A DNA stretch of 14,000 bases from DASYYE01 sp035946955 (GCA_035946955.1 DASYYE010000533.1:1-14000); one strand, 5' to 3'. Positions 1 to 8,561 are shown, counted from the stretch's first letter. Program-made: numbers and translations. The notes: a model not told the origin generated them from the sequence alone.

Positions 1-8
1 CGTCGAGC

Positions 9-30
9 GGGGCGAGGGTGTCCTCGCCCC
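9..30 (+). terminator. GC-rich hairpin upstream of the RiPP operon (terminator or attenuator candidate)
   Basis: Bases 9-17 (GGGGCGAGG) are the exact reverse complement of bases 22-30, giving a 9-bp stem with a 4-base loop (18-21). No T-run follows, which is common for actinobacterial terminators. It ends 37 bases before the first gene. It could terminate the gene upstream of the window, or partially terminate or process a transcript between a highly expressed precursor-peptide gene and the enzyme genes. The pairing is seen directly; the function is inferred. Confidence 0.45.
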
Positions 31-56
31 GTCGTCGGCCCGGTAGCGGGTCTCGC

Positions 57-65
57 GAGGAGGGG
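57..65 (+). promoter_or_regulatory. Strong Shine-Dalgarno of the first operon gene
   Basis: GAGGAGGGG lies immediately before ATG 68 and contains a full AGGAGG (58-63) with a 4-base spacer. It fixes the start of the F-protein gene. No convincing -10/-35 pair is visible in bases 1-67, so the operon promoter probably lies upstream of the window. Confidence 0.65.
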
Positions 66-67
66 TT

Positions 68-2170
68 ATGGTGCGGCCGCGGCTACGTCCAGGCACCTAT
101 TTCGTGCCCACGCCCGACGGCGTGTGCTTCTTCACGGCAGGGCGCGCTGAGACGTTCACCGGCCGCTCCATCTACGCGTGGGTCGAGCGGCTGGCGCCCT
201 ACCTCGACGGCAGGACGGCACTCGCGGACCTGGTCAGCGCGCTCGACCCCGCGAAACGCTCGATGGTCGAGGACATCGTCGCGGCTCTCGCAGACCGCGA
301 CCTCGTGGTCGACGCGACAGACGAACGGCCGCACACGCTGACGGCCGCGGAACTCGACCGCTACGCCGCCCAGATCGCGTTCCTCGACGCGGTGTCAGGG
401 TCAGGGGCCCACCGCTTCGAGCGATGGCACCGGTGCCGCACCCTCGCCATCGGCTCCGGCCGCACCTTCCTCGGCCTGGTCACGATGCTCGCCGACTCGG
501 GCGTCGTGGACCTGACGGCGGTCGTGACGGCCGAGGGCAAGACATCCGCGGGACCCGGCGGCTGGCGTACAGCAGCGGGCAGGCCAGGCCCGCAGTGCGC
601 GATGCGCGAGTGGCCCGCTGACGAGGCCGGGCTCGTGAGCCTGTGTTCAGGAGTGGACCTGGCAGTCCACGTGAGTGACCACCCCATGGCCGCGCGGGCA
701 CTGGTGCTGGACCGGGTCTGCCGGACGCTGCACGTGCCGCTCGTGCAGGGCCTCGTTGTCGGCGACGAAGCGTGGCTCGGGCCGGTCAGCGCGGTCACGC
801 CCCAGGGGCAGGACTGGGAGTCGGGCTGGCGCCGGCTCACCGACCGCGCGGACAGCGGCCTGCGGCTGGCGGACGGCGGCTTCAGCGACCACAGCAGCGA
901 CCAGCCCGGCCAGTTCGTGGCCGGGGCGGCGGCGTCGCTGGCCGGAGCCACGGTCGGCGTCATCGCCTTCCGCCACGTTACGGGCGTGGAGACCATGGCG
1001 GGCCGAATGACCCGGCTAGACCTGGCGACGCTGGCCACCTCCAGCCACCGCTTCGCTGCCCACCGCCGCTCCGCGGTTCAGGACGAGAGAGAAGGTGCAC
1101 CACCGGCCTCAGGCACGGCACAGCGCCCCACCGGCGAGGAGGGCCGCGCCACCGGCGAGGAGGGGCGCAGCGCCGGCGAGGAGGGCCGCACCACCGGCGA
1201 GGAGGGCCGCGCCACCGGCGAGGAGGGGCGCGGCGCCGGCGAGGCCGAGCGCGAGGCGGCGCTCGTCGACGCGGGCTCACCCCTGCTGATCGACTCCCGG
1301 CTCGGGCTGCTCACCGACGTTGGCGAACGGGACTTCGCGCAGCTCCCACTCAACATCGCCGCAGCCCTCGCCCACCCTCCGGGCGCCAAGCCTGCGCTCG
1401 TGACCGGGGCTGGCCTGGACTTCCGTACCGCGCGCCTGGACGCCGTGCGCAAGGGCCTCGAGCTGTACTCCTGGCTGACCGCGCACCACCTCATCACCCA
1501 GGGCGAACGGCCGTGTTCCCCCATCAGCGTGGCCCACGGCGGGGCCCAGCACGTGCCATCTGGCCCGCTCACGCTCCCGGCCGCGGTGCCCGTCCCGGCC
1601 AGTGTCGCGTCCGGTCACAGCTGGGACTCGGCGGTCCGCGACGGCCTCATCGCCGTGTGCCTGCAACTGACCCTGCAGGCAGCCGAGTATGCCAGCACAC
1701 CGTTTCCCCAGGTGGAGGTGGTGGCCGAAGACGTCGGCGAGGATGGTGCCGTCTACCTGGAGCTACTGGAGATGGCCGGGACTGGCTTCTCGGTGTTCGA
1801 TGTGACCGGGCCGCTTGGTGTGCCGTGCTACGCGTTTTGCCGCGGAGAGCGGACGGTCGCCTACGTCAGCGGGCCGGACCGCGAGGCCGCCCTGGCCCGA
1901 GGGCTCCAGGCGGCCCTCCTCGACTTCCAGGCACAGCTGAACCAGCAGCCCGAGTACGCACCCACGGTGAGCCGGCCGCTGCCTGGCCGGCTCCGCGGCT
2001 GTCCGGGACAACGACAGGGCGGACCGGGTCCGGCCACCCTGACCGTAGCCGAGCTCGCGGCCAGGCTGATGGCCAGCGGCTGCCACCCGGTGGTCCTGCC
2101 GCTCGACGACGACCCGGCCGTGGCAGCCGTCCTGCCCCACGTCGTCTACGTAGCCGTTTCCGGTGGGTGA
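68..2170 (+). CDS. F-protein (ocin-ThiF-like): leader-peptide-binding partner of the YcaO cyclodehydratase
   Basis: This 700-residue protein most likely binds the precursor leader peptide and presents it to the YcaO enzyme encoded next (role of TbtF/HcaF-type F-proteins). Residues 1-85 look like a PqqD-like RRE winged helix opening with RLRPG. Residues 110-350 look like a degenerate E1/ThiF-type Rossmann region (LAIGSGR at 126-132). Residues 354-395 are a six-fold heptad repeat of the type xTGEEGR, probably a flexible charged linker. Residues 405-660 resemble the YcaO domain of the next gene (DSRLGLLTDV, GLDFRTARLDAV, FDVTGPLGVPCY), but the ATP/Mg glutamates are lost: K462, L466, A529, L532 and Q533 stand where the neighbour has E276, R280, E392, E395 and R396. 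It is therefore probably a pseudo-enzyme. The start is set by the strong ribosome-binding site at 57-65. The family assignment is firm; the pseudo-YcaO reading is inference from a by-eye alignment. Confidence 0.85.
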   Translation: MVRPRLRPGTYFVPTPDGVCFFTAGRAETFTGRSIYAWVERLAPYLDGRTALADLVSALDPAKRSMVEDIVAALADRDLVVDATDERPHTLTAAELDRYAAQIAFLDAVSGSGAHRFERWHRCRTLAIGSGRTFLGLVTMLADSGVVDLTAVVTAEGKTSAGPGGWRTAAGRPGPQCAMREWPADEAGLVSLCSGVDLAVHVSDHPMAARALVLDRVCRTLHVPLVQGLVVGDEAWLGPVSAVTPQGQDWESGWRRLTDRADSGLRLADGGFSDHSSDQPGQFVAGAAASLAGATVGVIAFRHVTGVETMAGRMTRLDLATLATSSHRFAAHRRSAVQDEREGAPPASGTAQRPTGEEGRATGEEGRSAGEEGRTTGEEGRATGEEGRGAGEAEREAALVDAGSPLLIDSRLGLLTDVGERDFAQLPLNIAAALAHPPGAKPALVTGAGLDFRTARLDAVRKGLELYSWLTAHHLITQGERPCSPISVAHGGAQHVPSGPLTLPAAVPVPASVASGHSWDSAVRDGLIAVCLQLTLQAAEYASTPFPQVEVVAEDVGEDGAVYLELLEMAGTGFSVFDVTGPLGVPCYAFCRGERTVAYVSGPDREAALARGLQAALLDFQAQLNQQPEYAPTVSRPLPGRLRGCPGQRQGGPGPATLTVAELAARLMASGCHPVVLPLDDDPAVAAVLPHVVYVAVSGG
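1127..1252 (+). repeat. Six tandem 21-bp in-frame repeats in the F-protein gene
   Basis: Six consecutive 21-base units (from 1127, 1148, 1169, 1190, 1211 and 1232) follow the pattern ACCGGCGAGGAGGGCCGC plus one codon. They encode PTGEEGR, ATGEEGR, SAGEEGR, TTGEEGR, ATGEEGR and the degenerate GAGEAER. The unit is a multiple of three, so copy-number change would keep the reading frame. The repeat sits between the E1-like and YcaO-like parts, fitting an inter-domain linker of variable length. Confidence 0.95.
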
Positions 2171-2186
2171 GCAGGTGGGTGAGCAC

Positions 2187-4151
2187 ATGGACGACCACCG
2201 TGGCAGGAGGCCGGCCGGCATCGTCGGTGACGGTGCTATCGCCAGTGCGCTCGCGGCACGCTTGGACGGCCCTGTGCTGGACAAGGCCAGCCTCGGACGC
2301 TGCAGCGCGGTGGCGGTGGTGTCCGACTCGTGGCCCGCGGCCACCGCGCACGCCGTGACATCCGCGCTCCGCGACACTGGAGTCCCTTGGCTGTCCGCGC
2401 ACGTGGAGATCGATGAAGCGGTCATCGGCCCAGTGGTCCGCCCAGGCCTCCCCGGGTGTGCGGGCTGCGTGTCACTGCGCCGGGCCAGGGCAGGGGCCCG
2501 TGGCGGGTACTGGGAAGCCCTGGGTGAGCTCGTGCGGCAAACACCACCGCCGCCCCCGCCCAGCTTCGCAGTGGGCGTCATCGCGGAATTCCTCGCCGAG
2601 GAACTGGCCCTGCTGGCCAGTGGTGAACGTGAGCCACGGACCCTGGGGGCGTTCGTGGTGCTCAGGTTCGGCACCCTCGAATCCAGCAGCCACCGTTTCC
2701 TGCCCGACCCCTCCTGTCCGCAGTGCGGGGGCCTGCCGGACGACACCGCCGACGCTGCGGTGCTGACGCCGGTCTCGCGCCCCAAGGCACACCCGCGCGA
2801 CGACCGCGTCGCGGACCTGCGCGTGCTGGGGCCCCGGCTACTGGACCGTTTCGTGGACGGACAGGCAGGCCTGGTGCCAGATGTCCGTCAGCTGGAGTGC
2901 TTCGGGCTCGCCGTTGCCTCGGCCCCCATCGGCTGGCGTGACCGCACCACAGCCGACCTGGGGACCGGCCGCACGCTCGACCATGAGACGAGCCGCTACG
3001 CGGCGGTGCTGGAAGCCCTGGAACGCTACTGCGGGCTCGGGCCCAGCGGCAGGCGCACATCGGTGCGGGCCCCTTATAGCGACCTCGGCGGGCAGGCGGT
3101 GGACCCGCACACGTTCGGCCTCTACCCAGATGACTGGTACGAACAGCCCGGCTTCCGCTACCGCCGGTTCGACCCCGCGGCGGTGACGGACTGGGTCTGG
3201 GCACACTCGTTCCGGCGCGGGGCCCCGGTACTGGTCCCCGAGTCGCTGGCCTACTACGGCACGCCGTACTGGACGGCGGGCGCCGGGCCTGCCTATGAGA
3301 TCTCCAATGGGTGCGCCCTCGGGAGCTGCCTGGAAGAGGCCGTGCTGCACGGCATCCTCGAAGTCGCCGAACGGGACGCGTTCCTGCTCACCTGGTACGG
3401 GCGGCTGCCCGTCCCCGAGCTCGACCCTGGCACCGCCGCTGACCGGCGGCTGCCCCTGCTCATCGACCGGATCCAACGGCACAGCGGCTGCACCGTCCGC
3501 ATCTTCGACACCACGGTCGAGCAGGGCATCCCCAGCTGCTGGGTCATTGCCCACCGGCACCCCGGCGCCCAGCGGGGCACGGAGCCCACGGCGGCCGGGC
3601 AGCGGGCCGCCGCGCTCTGCGCCGCCGGCGCGGGGCTCGTCCTGGAACGCGCATGCGTGTCGGCAGTGACCGAACTGGCCACGATGCTCGGCACCATCCC
3701 GCGCCGCTACGCACAGGAGGCCGGGCGTGTGGCCGAGATGGTCACCAACTCCGACCTGGTGCGGACCATGTCAGACCACGGACTGCTGTACTGCGACCCG
3801 CGTACCACCGAACGGCTGGGCTTCCTGCTCGACCGCCAGCAGCGGCGCCCGTTCCGCGTGCCCGAGCAGGGACACACGGACCTGCGGGACGACGTGTGCG
3901 ACCTGGTCGGGCGTTACCTCGGCTGCGGGCTGGACGTCATCGTGGTGGACCAGACCAGCCGGGAACTCGCAACGGCCGGGCTGTCCTGCGTGAAAGTCCT
4001 CATCCCCGGGACGCTGCCGATGACCTTCGGGCACCGCTACCGGCGGGTGCATGGCCTGACACGGGCCCTCACCGTGCCGCACACCCTCGGGTACTCCCCA
4101 CGCCCGCTCACACCAGGCGAGCTGAACCCGCACCCACACCCATTCCCCTGA
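2187..4151 (+). CDS. Azoline-forming cyclodehydratase: E1-like (C) domain fused to YcaO (D) domain
   Basis: This 654-residue cytoplasmic enzyme is predicted to cyclise Cys/Ser/Thr side chains of the precursor onto the preceding carbonyl, using ATP to give thiazolines/oxazolines (TbtG-like). The N-terminal 200 residues form an E1/ThiF-like region (GIVGDGAIASAL) with two CxxC pairs, C91/C94 and C177/C180, expected to hold structural zinc. The YcaO domain follows from about residue 210. Its ATP/Mg motifs are intact: E276-x-x-E279-R280 in LEALERY, and E383/E384, E392, E395-R396-D397 in the stretch ending EVAERDA. It ends in PHPHPFP (648-654), matching the C-terminal PxPxP motif of azoline-forming YcaO proteins. 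ATG 2187 is preceded by GGTGA with a 4-base spacer. GTG 2175 has the same context, and GTG 2163 would overlap the previous gene but has no ribosome-binding site. It needs the F-protein encoded just upstream for substrate binding. Confidence 0.93.
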   Translation: MDDHRGRRPAGIVGDGAIASALAARLDGPVLDKASLGRCSAVAVVSDSWPAATAHAVTSALRDTGVPWLSAHVEIDEAVIGPVVRPGLPGCAGCVSLRRARAGARGGYWEALGELVRQTPPPPPPSFAVGVIAEFLAEELALLASGEREPRTLGAFVVLRFGTLESSSHRFLPDPSCPQCGGLPDDTADAAVLTPVSRPKAHPRDDRVADLRVLGPRLLDRFVDGQAGLVPDVRQLECFGLAVASAPIGWRDRTTADLGTGRTLDHETSRYAAVLEALERYCGLGPSGRRTSVRAPYSDLGGQAVDPHTFGLYPDDWYEQPGFRYRRFDPAAVTDWVWAHSFRRGAPVLVPESLAYYGTPYWTAGAGPAYEISNGCALGSCLEEAVLHGILEVAERDAFLLTWYGRLPVPELDPGTAADRRLPLLIDRIQRHSGCTVRIFDTTVEQGIPSCWVIAHRHPGAQRGTEPTAAGQRAAALCAAGAGLVLERACVSAVTELATMLGTIPRRYAQEAGRVAEMVTNSDLVRTMSDHGLLYCDPRTTERLGFLLDRQQRRPFRVPEQGHTDLRDDVCDLVGRYLGCGLDVIVVDQTSRELATAGLSCVKVLIPGTLPMTFGHRYRRVHGLTRALTVPHTLGYSPRPLTPGELNPHPHPFP

Positions 4152-5779
4152 TGCCCATGGCCAGGGGCAGCCTAGCCCCGGCCGGAATCGAGACAACGAT
4201 GCCGAAGGCAGTGGCGGCGCCCCCGCCGCCCGGCACCCTGGCCGAGCGGTACTGGCGCGAGACCCTGTTCGACCTGGCCGGGGTCTCCGGAGACACGCCA
4301 CGGACCGGACCCGCCGGCTATCCCGCCCCGGTCACGCTGTACCCCGGCCGGGCGCTCGCGGCGCTGCCGACACCAGGCCCGCTGGGCACCCTGGCCGACG
4401 CCTTCGCCAACGCCCCGCAGGCTGGCGTGGGCACACCGCTGCCGCGGCCCAGCCTCTCGACGCTGCTGTTCTACACCTACGGGTACGGCCATGCCCTGCT
4501 CGATGCCGGCAGCCCGCACGGCGCTCTGTCACCCCACCGCGTCCCCGCCTCGGCCCGCCGTATGTACCCCACTGAGCTGTACGTGTGGGTGCCGCCTGAG
4601 CCCGGTGTGGCCGGTGCCGGACCTGGACTGCACTACTACGACCCGGTCCACCACGGGCTGGTGACGGTCCGGCCGGACGCGTGCCCGCCAGACCTGGAAC
4701 GGGCCCTGGGCGCAAGCTTGGCAGGCGCGGCATGCGTCCTGGTCATCACCAGCCGCTTCTGGAAGGCGGCCTACCGGTACGCGGACTATGCGTACCGGCT
4801 CTGCACACAAGAGGCAGGACTGCTGGCCGGCCACGCGCTGCTCGCTGCCGCCGCGCTCGGTCTGCGAGGCCACGTCAGGTACTGCTTCGACGACGAGGCG
4901 GTCTCGGAGCTGCTGGCGGCCGACCCGCAGGAGGAGAGTCCCATGGCAGTGCTGCCACTATGGCCGGCGGCGCAGGTGCCGCCCCCCGGTGCCAACGTCA
5001 CCGCGCCCGGTGCTGGGGTCGCGCGGCCGGCCCGGCGAAGCACTGGCGAGGCCGGGCCCGGGCCGGGCAGCGAGCCGTTCCTCGCGCTCGACGCCGCCGC
5101 CCGCCAGTGCCCCGCCGGAGTGCTCCCGCCAGCGGCACGGGCGGCCGGAGTGCCCGTCGAGGTGCCAGCCGACGTGGCCCTGCCAGAGCGCAGCCTGGCG
5201 GATGTCCTCCTGCGCCGCTCATCAGGCCCGGTGTCACACTTCGCGCCGGTGGCGGCGGACATGCCCGCGGAGGCTTTCTGGCTGCTCTGCCGTTATGGCC
5301 CTGACCAGCCCATGTGTGACGTCGTTGAGCCCGGCGGCCGGCCGGTCGCGGTCATGGCCGCGGTCAACCGGGTCGCCGGTGTGGACCAGGGCGTGTACCA
5401 CCTCCGGCCCGGAGCGTCCATCTTCCGCATAACCCACGGCTCCGTAGCCGCCGCGCTGACCGCCGCGGCCCTCAACCCAGCCACCATGAACTTCCGGTCG
5501 ACCCCACTTGTCGTGTCGGTCGTCGCCGACCCGGCAGCGGGCAGCCGGGCACTTGGTGAGCGTGGCTACCGGGTGATGAACATCGCCGCGGGCGTGACAG
5601 CTGCCCGGGTCTGCGTGCTCGCCGCCGCCAGCGGGCTGGCCGCGCGCATCCACAACACCTACCGGGCAACGGCAGTGGCCGAGCTGCTCGGGTTCAGCGG
5701 CCACCCGGGGCCGGTTCCGTTGTTCCAGATCGCGGTGGGCAGGGTTGGCGTCAGGCCTGCGCTGACCGTGGGGCTGTGA
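4151..5779 (+). CDS. SagB-type azoline dehydrogenase with two nitroreductase domains
   Basis: This 542-residue predicted FMN protein should oxidise azolines to thiazoles/oxazoles (TbtE-like). It has two nitroreductase-fold halves. Residues 15-275 contain PASARRMYPTELY (132-144; the usual site is PSAGxxYPxELY) and a helix ending QEAGLLAGHALLAAAALGL. Residues 325-540 are a second, more divergent half ending FQIAVGRV. A Pro/Gly/Ala-rich linker (about 278-310) joins them. Where the second dehydrogenase of this operon has the Lys-Tyr motif (K408-Y409), this one has Arg-Tyr (R209-Y210) in an ungapped local alignment, so a catalytic Lys may be replaced. The chosen ATG 4151 overlaps the previous stop as TGATG, suggesting translational coupling. 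ATG 4199 (giving 526 residues) is equally possible, because the first 16 residues show no conserved feature and neither start has a strong ribosome-binding site. Confidence 0.87.
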   Translation: MPMARGSLAPAGIETTMPKAVAAPPPPGTLAERYWRETLFDLAGVSGDTPRTGPAGYPAPVTLYPGRALAALPTPGPLGTLADAFANAPQAGVGTPLPRPSLSTLLFYTYGYGHALLDAGSPHGALSPHRVPASARRMYPTELYVWVPPEPGVAGAGPGLHYYDPVHHGLVTVRPDACPPDLERALGASLAGAACVLVITSRFWKAAYRYADYAYRLCTQEAGLLAGHALLAAAALGLRGHVRYCFDDEAVSELLAADPQEESPMAVLPLWPAAQVPPPGANVTAPGAGVARPARRSTGEAGPGPGSEPFLALDAAARQCPAGVLPPAARAAGVPVEVPADVALPERSLADVLLRRSSGPVSHFAPVAADMPAEAFWLLCRYGPDQPMCDVVEPGGRPVAVMAAVNRVAGVDQGVYHLRPGASIFRITHGSVAAALTAAALNPATMNFRSTPLVVSVVADPAAGSRALGERGYRVMNIAAGVTAARVCVLAAASGLAARIHNTYRATAVAELLGFSGHPGPVPLFQIAVGRVGVRPALTVGL

Positions 5780-5783
5780 TCCC

Positions 5784-8561
5784 GTGGGCAGCGCGGTGAC
5801 CCCCGCACCCTTGGCACCAGGAACTCGCGCATGGGCTGGGGCCCACGACGGGTACTGGGTCGCATCGCCGCCGATCGTCAGGGTCGCGAGCATGCGCCCC
5901 GGCGTGCTCGCCTCGCTGCGGTTCCCGCGCAGCACAACCGTGATCACGGACATCCTCGCGGCGGAGGGGGCCATCGCCGCCGAGGCCGACGCCCTTGGCG
6001 AGGCGCTGCACGGCATCATCGGGGCACTGGATGACCCAGCCCTGCGGCCGGTGCTGGTCGGGGTGCGGCGCGCCATCCACAAGCAGGTGTCACCACGCCC
6101 CAGCCAGCTCCAGTTGGCCGCCGCCGCGTTGCCGGAGGGCCTGCGCCAGCGGGTCTCCCGGTTCAGCGCGGCTGTCGCTGACCGCAGGCAGGCGGCCGCC
6201 AGCCTGCCCGCGGTGCTGGCGGCCGAGACAGCCGAACGTCTGCCGGCGCTGCGCGACGCGCTCGCCGCCCCGGAGTTCCGGCACGCGCTCATCCATGGCG
6301 GCGCGAAAGTGGGCACTCCCCTGGAACGCTGGCTCGCTGGCGGCAGGTGCCCGGACCCTGTGACCCTCACCCGGCTGGTGATGTACCTGTCCCGCGCGGT
6401 GACCAAGACCAGCCCGTTCAGCTCGTTCACCCTCGTCGGCCAGGCCCGCTGGTCGGGCTCGGAGGCTCTCGCGCTACACCGTCTGGCCGCGGGTGAGCCC
6501 CGCGGCCTGCTGGAGGAGCGGGGGCACCTGCTGCCACGGCTGGCCACCGTGCTGGCGGTGGATCCCGGGCTGCGCGAGGCCATGGCGGTGCGCGTGAACC
6601 CCAGCGCGGTGGAGCGGGAGGGCCAGGTCGTGTTCCTCGGCCCGCCGCCCGCCGAACCCGTCTCCCGTGTCAGGGCGACACCAGCCGTCAAGGCCTGCCT
6701 CGCCGCGGCCGAGGAGCCGGTCACAGGCTGCCTGACCTGGGCGGAGCTGCGCTCGCGGCTAGCAGGCGCCGCAGGTACGGGCGAGGGTGTCGACGACTTC
6801 CTCGACACCCTCGCCGGTCTCGGCCTGCTAGAGGTCCACCTCCCCGTTGCCGACCAGGCCGGTGACCCCCTCGGCGAGCTGGCCGAGTGGCTGGACGGCG
6901 TGGGCGGCGACCGCGCCGCCAGCCTGGCGGCGCGGTGCCGGGACGTCAGCACGCTGCTGCGCCAGCCGACCCGGCTGGACGACGTGACCTCGCACCGGGC
7001 CAGGCTGGCGCAGGTGAACGAGGCGATCACCCGGCTGGCCGACGCCGCCGGACTGGAACGGACCCAGCCTCCTCCCGACCCCGGCACCGCCGTCGTGGAG
7101 ACCGGGGCTTATGCCCAGCCGGTCGCAGACCTCAGCCTGCCGCTGTGGCGCCCCGCACTCGACGACCTCGACGTCATCCGGGGCTGGGCGGCACTGCATG
7201 ACCCCGGCCTGGCGCTACGGCTCGCCCTTGGCGCCTACTGCGGCACCAGGTTCGGCGGCAGCCGCGTCCCGTTCGTCACCATGTACGACGCGCTGCAACG
7301 AGACTTCCGGGAACCGGGATCGGTGGCCGACCCGGCGGTGACGAGCCTGCGACGGCTGCTCGGTGCCGCTGGCGCGCGCAGCCCTGCCGGACCGGAGAGC
7401 GCGCGCGGTGGCGGGTTCGGCATGCTGGGCAGCCCGCCGGGCCCCGGTGAGCCCGGCCGCCTCCGGGACGTCCGCCGCCTGCGTGAACGGGCCGCGCGCG
7501 TGCTCAGCGGCGGCGCCCCTGGTGAGGATGGCGTGGTCCGGGTGGACCCCGCCGTCCTGTCCGCTGAGGCCGCGGCGTGGCCCGGCTGGGTCACGGCTCC
7601 TGGGTCGGTTGCCGCCTATGTGCAGCTGGCCGGTCACGGCCCCGGGCCGGTGCGGCTGGTGCTCAACACGATGATCGCCGGATACGGCCGGGGGTGCAGC
7701 CGGTGGCTGGCCTTGACGGCACGGGCTGGCGGCCACCACCCACAGCGGCCGCGCCTGGCGCACCCGGTGGCGCAGCGGCCGGTCCCGGCCGAGTCGCCGG
7801 GGCTGTTCGACAGCGCGCTCAACCTGCGCGAGCCGAGCACCGCCCTGGTGATCGACTACCCCCACGTGGTCGCCGGTGGGCCGTTGCGGCGAATGGCCAG
7901 GTTGCGGGATCTGACCGTGGGTGAAGACGCAGGAACCGGGCTGTGTGACCTCCGCTGGCATGACACCCCGGTCCGGCCCGTCCATACCGGCATGATGGCG
8001 GAGTTCCTCCTGCCGCCCGCGTTCCAGTTGCTGGTGCGGGCGTTCGGCAGCCCCACCCTGCTGCACCCGGGCATCCCGCTGGAGGCAGGGGGCAGCGCGG
8101 ACGTGCGGCCGGCGTTCCTGCCCCGCATCGAGGTGGGACGCGTGACGGTCAGGCGGGCGACGTGGCTCGCGCCACCCGGCCTGCTGCGGCGGGCCAAAGG
8201 TGAGAGCGACGCCGAGTACTGGCTGCGAACCTCCCGGTGGCTGGCCGCCCACCAGGCGCCGCGCCAGTGCTTCGTCCAGACCGTCAAGGCAGCCGCCGCC
8301 GGGCCTCTCACCTGGCGCGACTACCGAAAGCCATTGTTTGTCGACTTCGATGACTGGTTCATGGTCAAGGCGTTCGAGCGCCTGCTGCGGGATCCGGGTG
8401 CCCTTGTGATGTTCACGGAGGCGCTGCCGATGCCGTTCGGCGCGCCGTCCATGGCCGGGTGCGAGGCGCCCGAGGTGTGCGAGTACATCATCGAGCTCAC
8501 GGAAGGGCGGGAGCCGGCGTCGCTGGGGCCCGCGGCCTGGCCTGCGGACGGCACGTCATGA
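5784..8561 (+). CDS. LanB-type dehydratase, glutamylation domain (tRNA-Glu-dependent)
   Basis: This 925-residue cytoplasmic enzyme has the hallmarks of the lantibiotic dehydratase N-terminal domain. In split thiopeptide systems (TbtB) this domain transfers glutamate from Glu-tRNA to Ser/Thr of the precursor. The clearest signature is KTSPFSSFT (208-216), preceded by VMYLSRAVT. The length fits a stand-alone glutamyl transferase lacking the elimination domain, which is supplied by the next gene. A low-complexity Gly/Pro-rich stretch around residues 533-555 is probably a loop. GTG 5784 follows the previous stop by four bases with GGGG about ten bases upstream; GTG 5796 is an alternative. The stop overlaps the next start as ATGA (8558-8561), consistent with coupled, balanced expression. 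The family call is firm; the peptide substrate is inferred. Confidence 0.9.
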   Translation: MGSAVTPAPLAPGTRAWAGAHDGYWVASPPIVRVASMRPGVLASLRFPRSTTVITDILAAEGAIAAEADALGEALHGIIGALDDPALRPVLVGVRRAIHKQVSPRPSQLQLAAAALPEGLRQRVSRFSAAVADRRQAAASLPAVLAAETAERLPALRDALAAPEFRHALIHGGAKVGTPLERWLAGGRCPDPVTLTRLVMYLSRAVTKTSPFSSFTLVGQARWSGSEALALHRLAAGEPRGLLEERGHLLPRLATVLAVDPGLREAMAVRVNPSAVEREGQVVFLGPPPAEPVSRVRATPAVKACLAAAEEPVTGCLTWAELRSRLAGAAGTGEGVDDFLDTLAGLGLLEVHLPVADQAGDPLGELAEWLDGVGGDRAASLAARCRDVSTLLRQPTRLDDVTSHRARLAQVNEAITRLADAAGLERTQPPPDPGTAVVETGAYAQPVADLSLPLWRPALDDLDVIRGWAALHDPGLALRLALGAYCGTRFGGSRVPFVTMYDALQRDFREPGSVADPAVTSLRRLLGAAGARSPAGPESARGGGFGMLGSPPGPGEPGRLRDVRRLRERAARVLSGGAPGEDGVVRVDPAVLSAEAAAWPGWVTAPGSVAAYVQLAGHGPGPVRLVLNTMIAGYGRGCSRWLALTARAGGHHPQRPRLAHPVAQRPVPAESPGLFDSALNLREPSTALVIDYPHVVAGGPLRRMARLRDLTVGEDAGTGLCDLRWHDTPVRPVHTGMMAEFLLPPAFQLLVRAFGSPTLLHPGIPLEAGGSADVRPAFLPRIEVGRVTVRRATWLAPPGLLRRAKGESDAEYWLRTSRWLAAHQAPRQCFVQTVKAAAAGPLTWRDYRKPLFVDFDDWFMVKAFERLLRDPGALVMFTEALPMPFGAPSMAGCEAPEVCEYIIELTEGREPASLGPAAWPADGTS

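Noticed and set aside
772..2358. 528-codon plus-strand frame overlapping the F-protein gene
   Set aside because: It is an Arg/Pro/Gly-rich frame-shifted shadow of the F-protein with no recognisable domain. The repeat region simply reads as another repetitive peptide in this frame.
3653..4150. In-frame extension of the first dehydrogenase into the YcaO gene
   Set aside because: The extended residues are an Arg/Pro-rich shadow of the YcaO C-terminus. Recognisable dehydrogenase sequence begins only after 4199.
4152..4198. Possible small gene or regulatory element between the YcaO gene and the first dehydrogenase
   Set aside because: Only about 47 bases with no hairpin and no good ribosome-binding site. 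It is either the first codons of the dehydrogenase or a short untranslated spacer.
5234..7087. 617-codon open frame on the minus strand across the end of the first dehydrogenase and the start of the LanB gene
   Set aside because: It lies antisense to two clearly recognisable genes, is rich in Arg/Ser/Pro/Ala low complexity, crosses their junction and shows no family motif. Long antisense frames are expected from GC-rich third positions.
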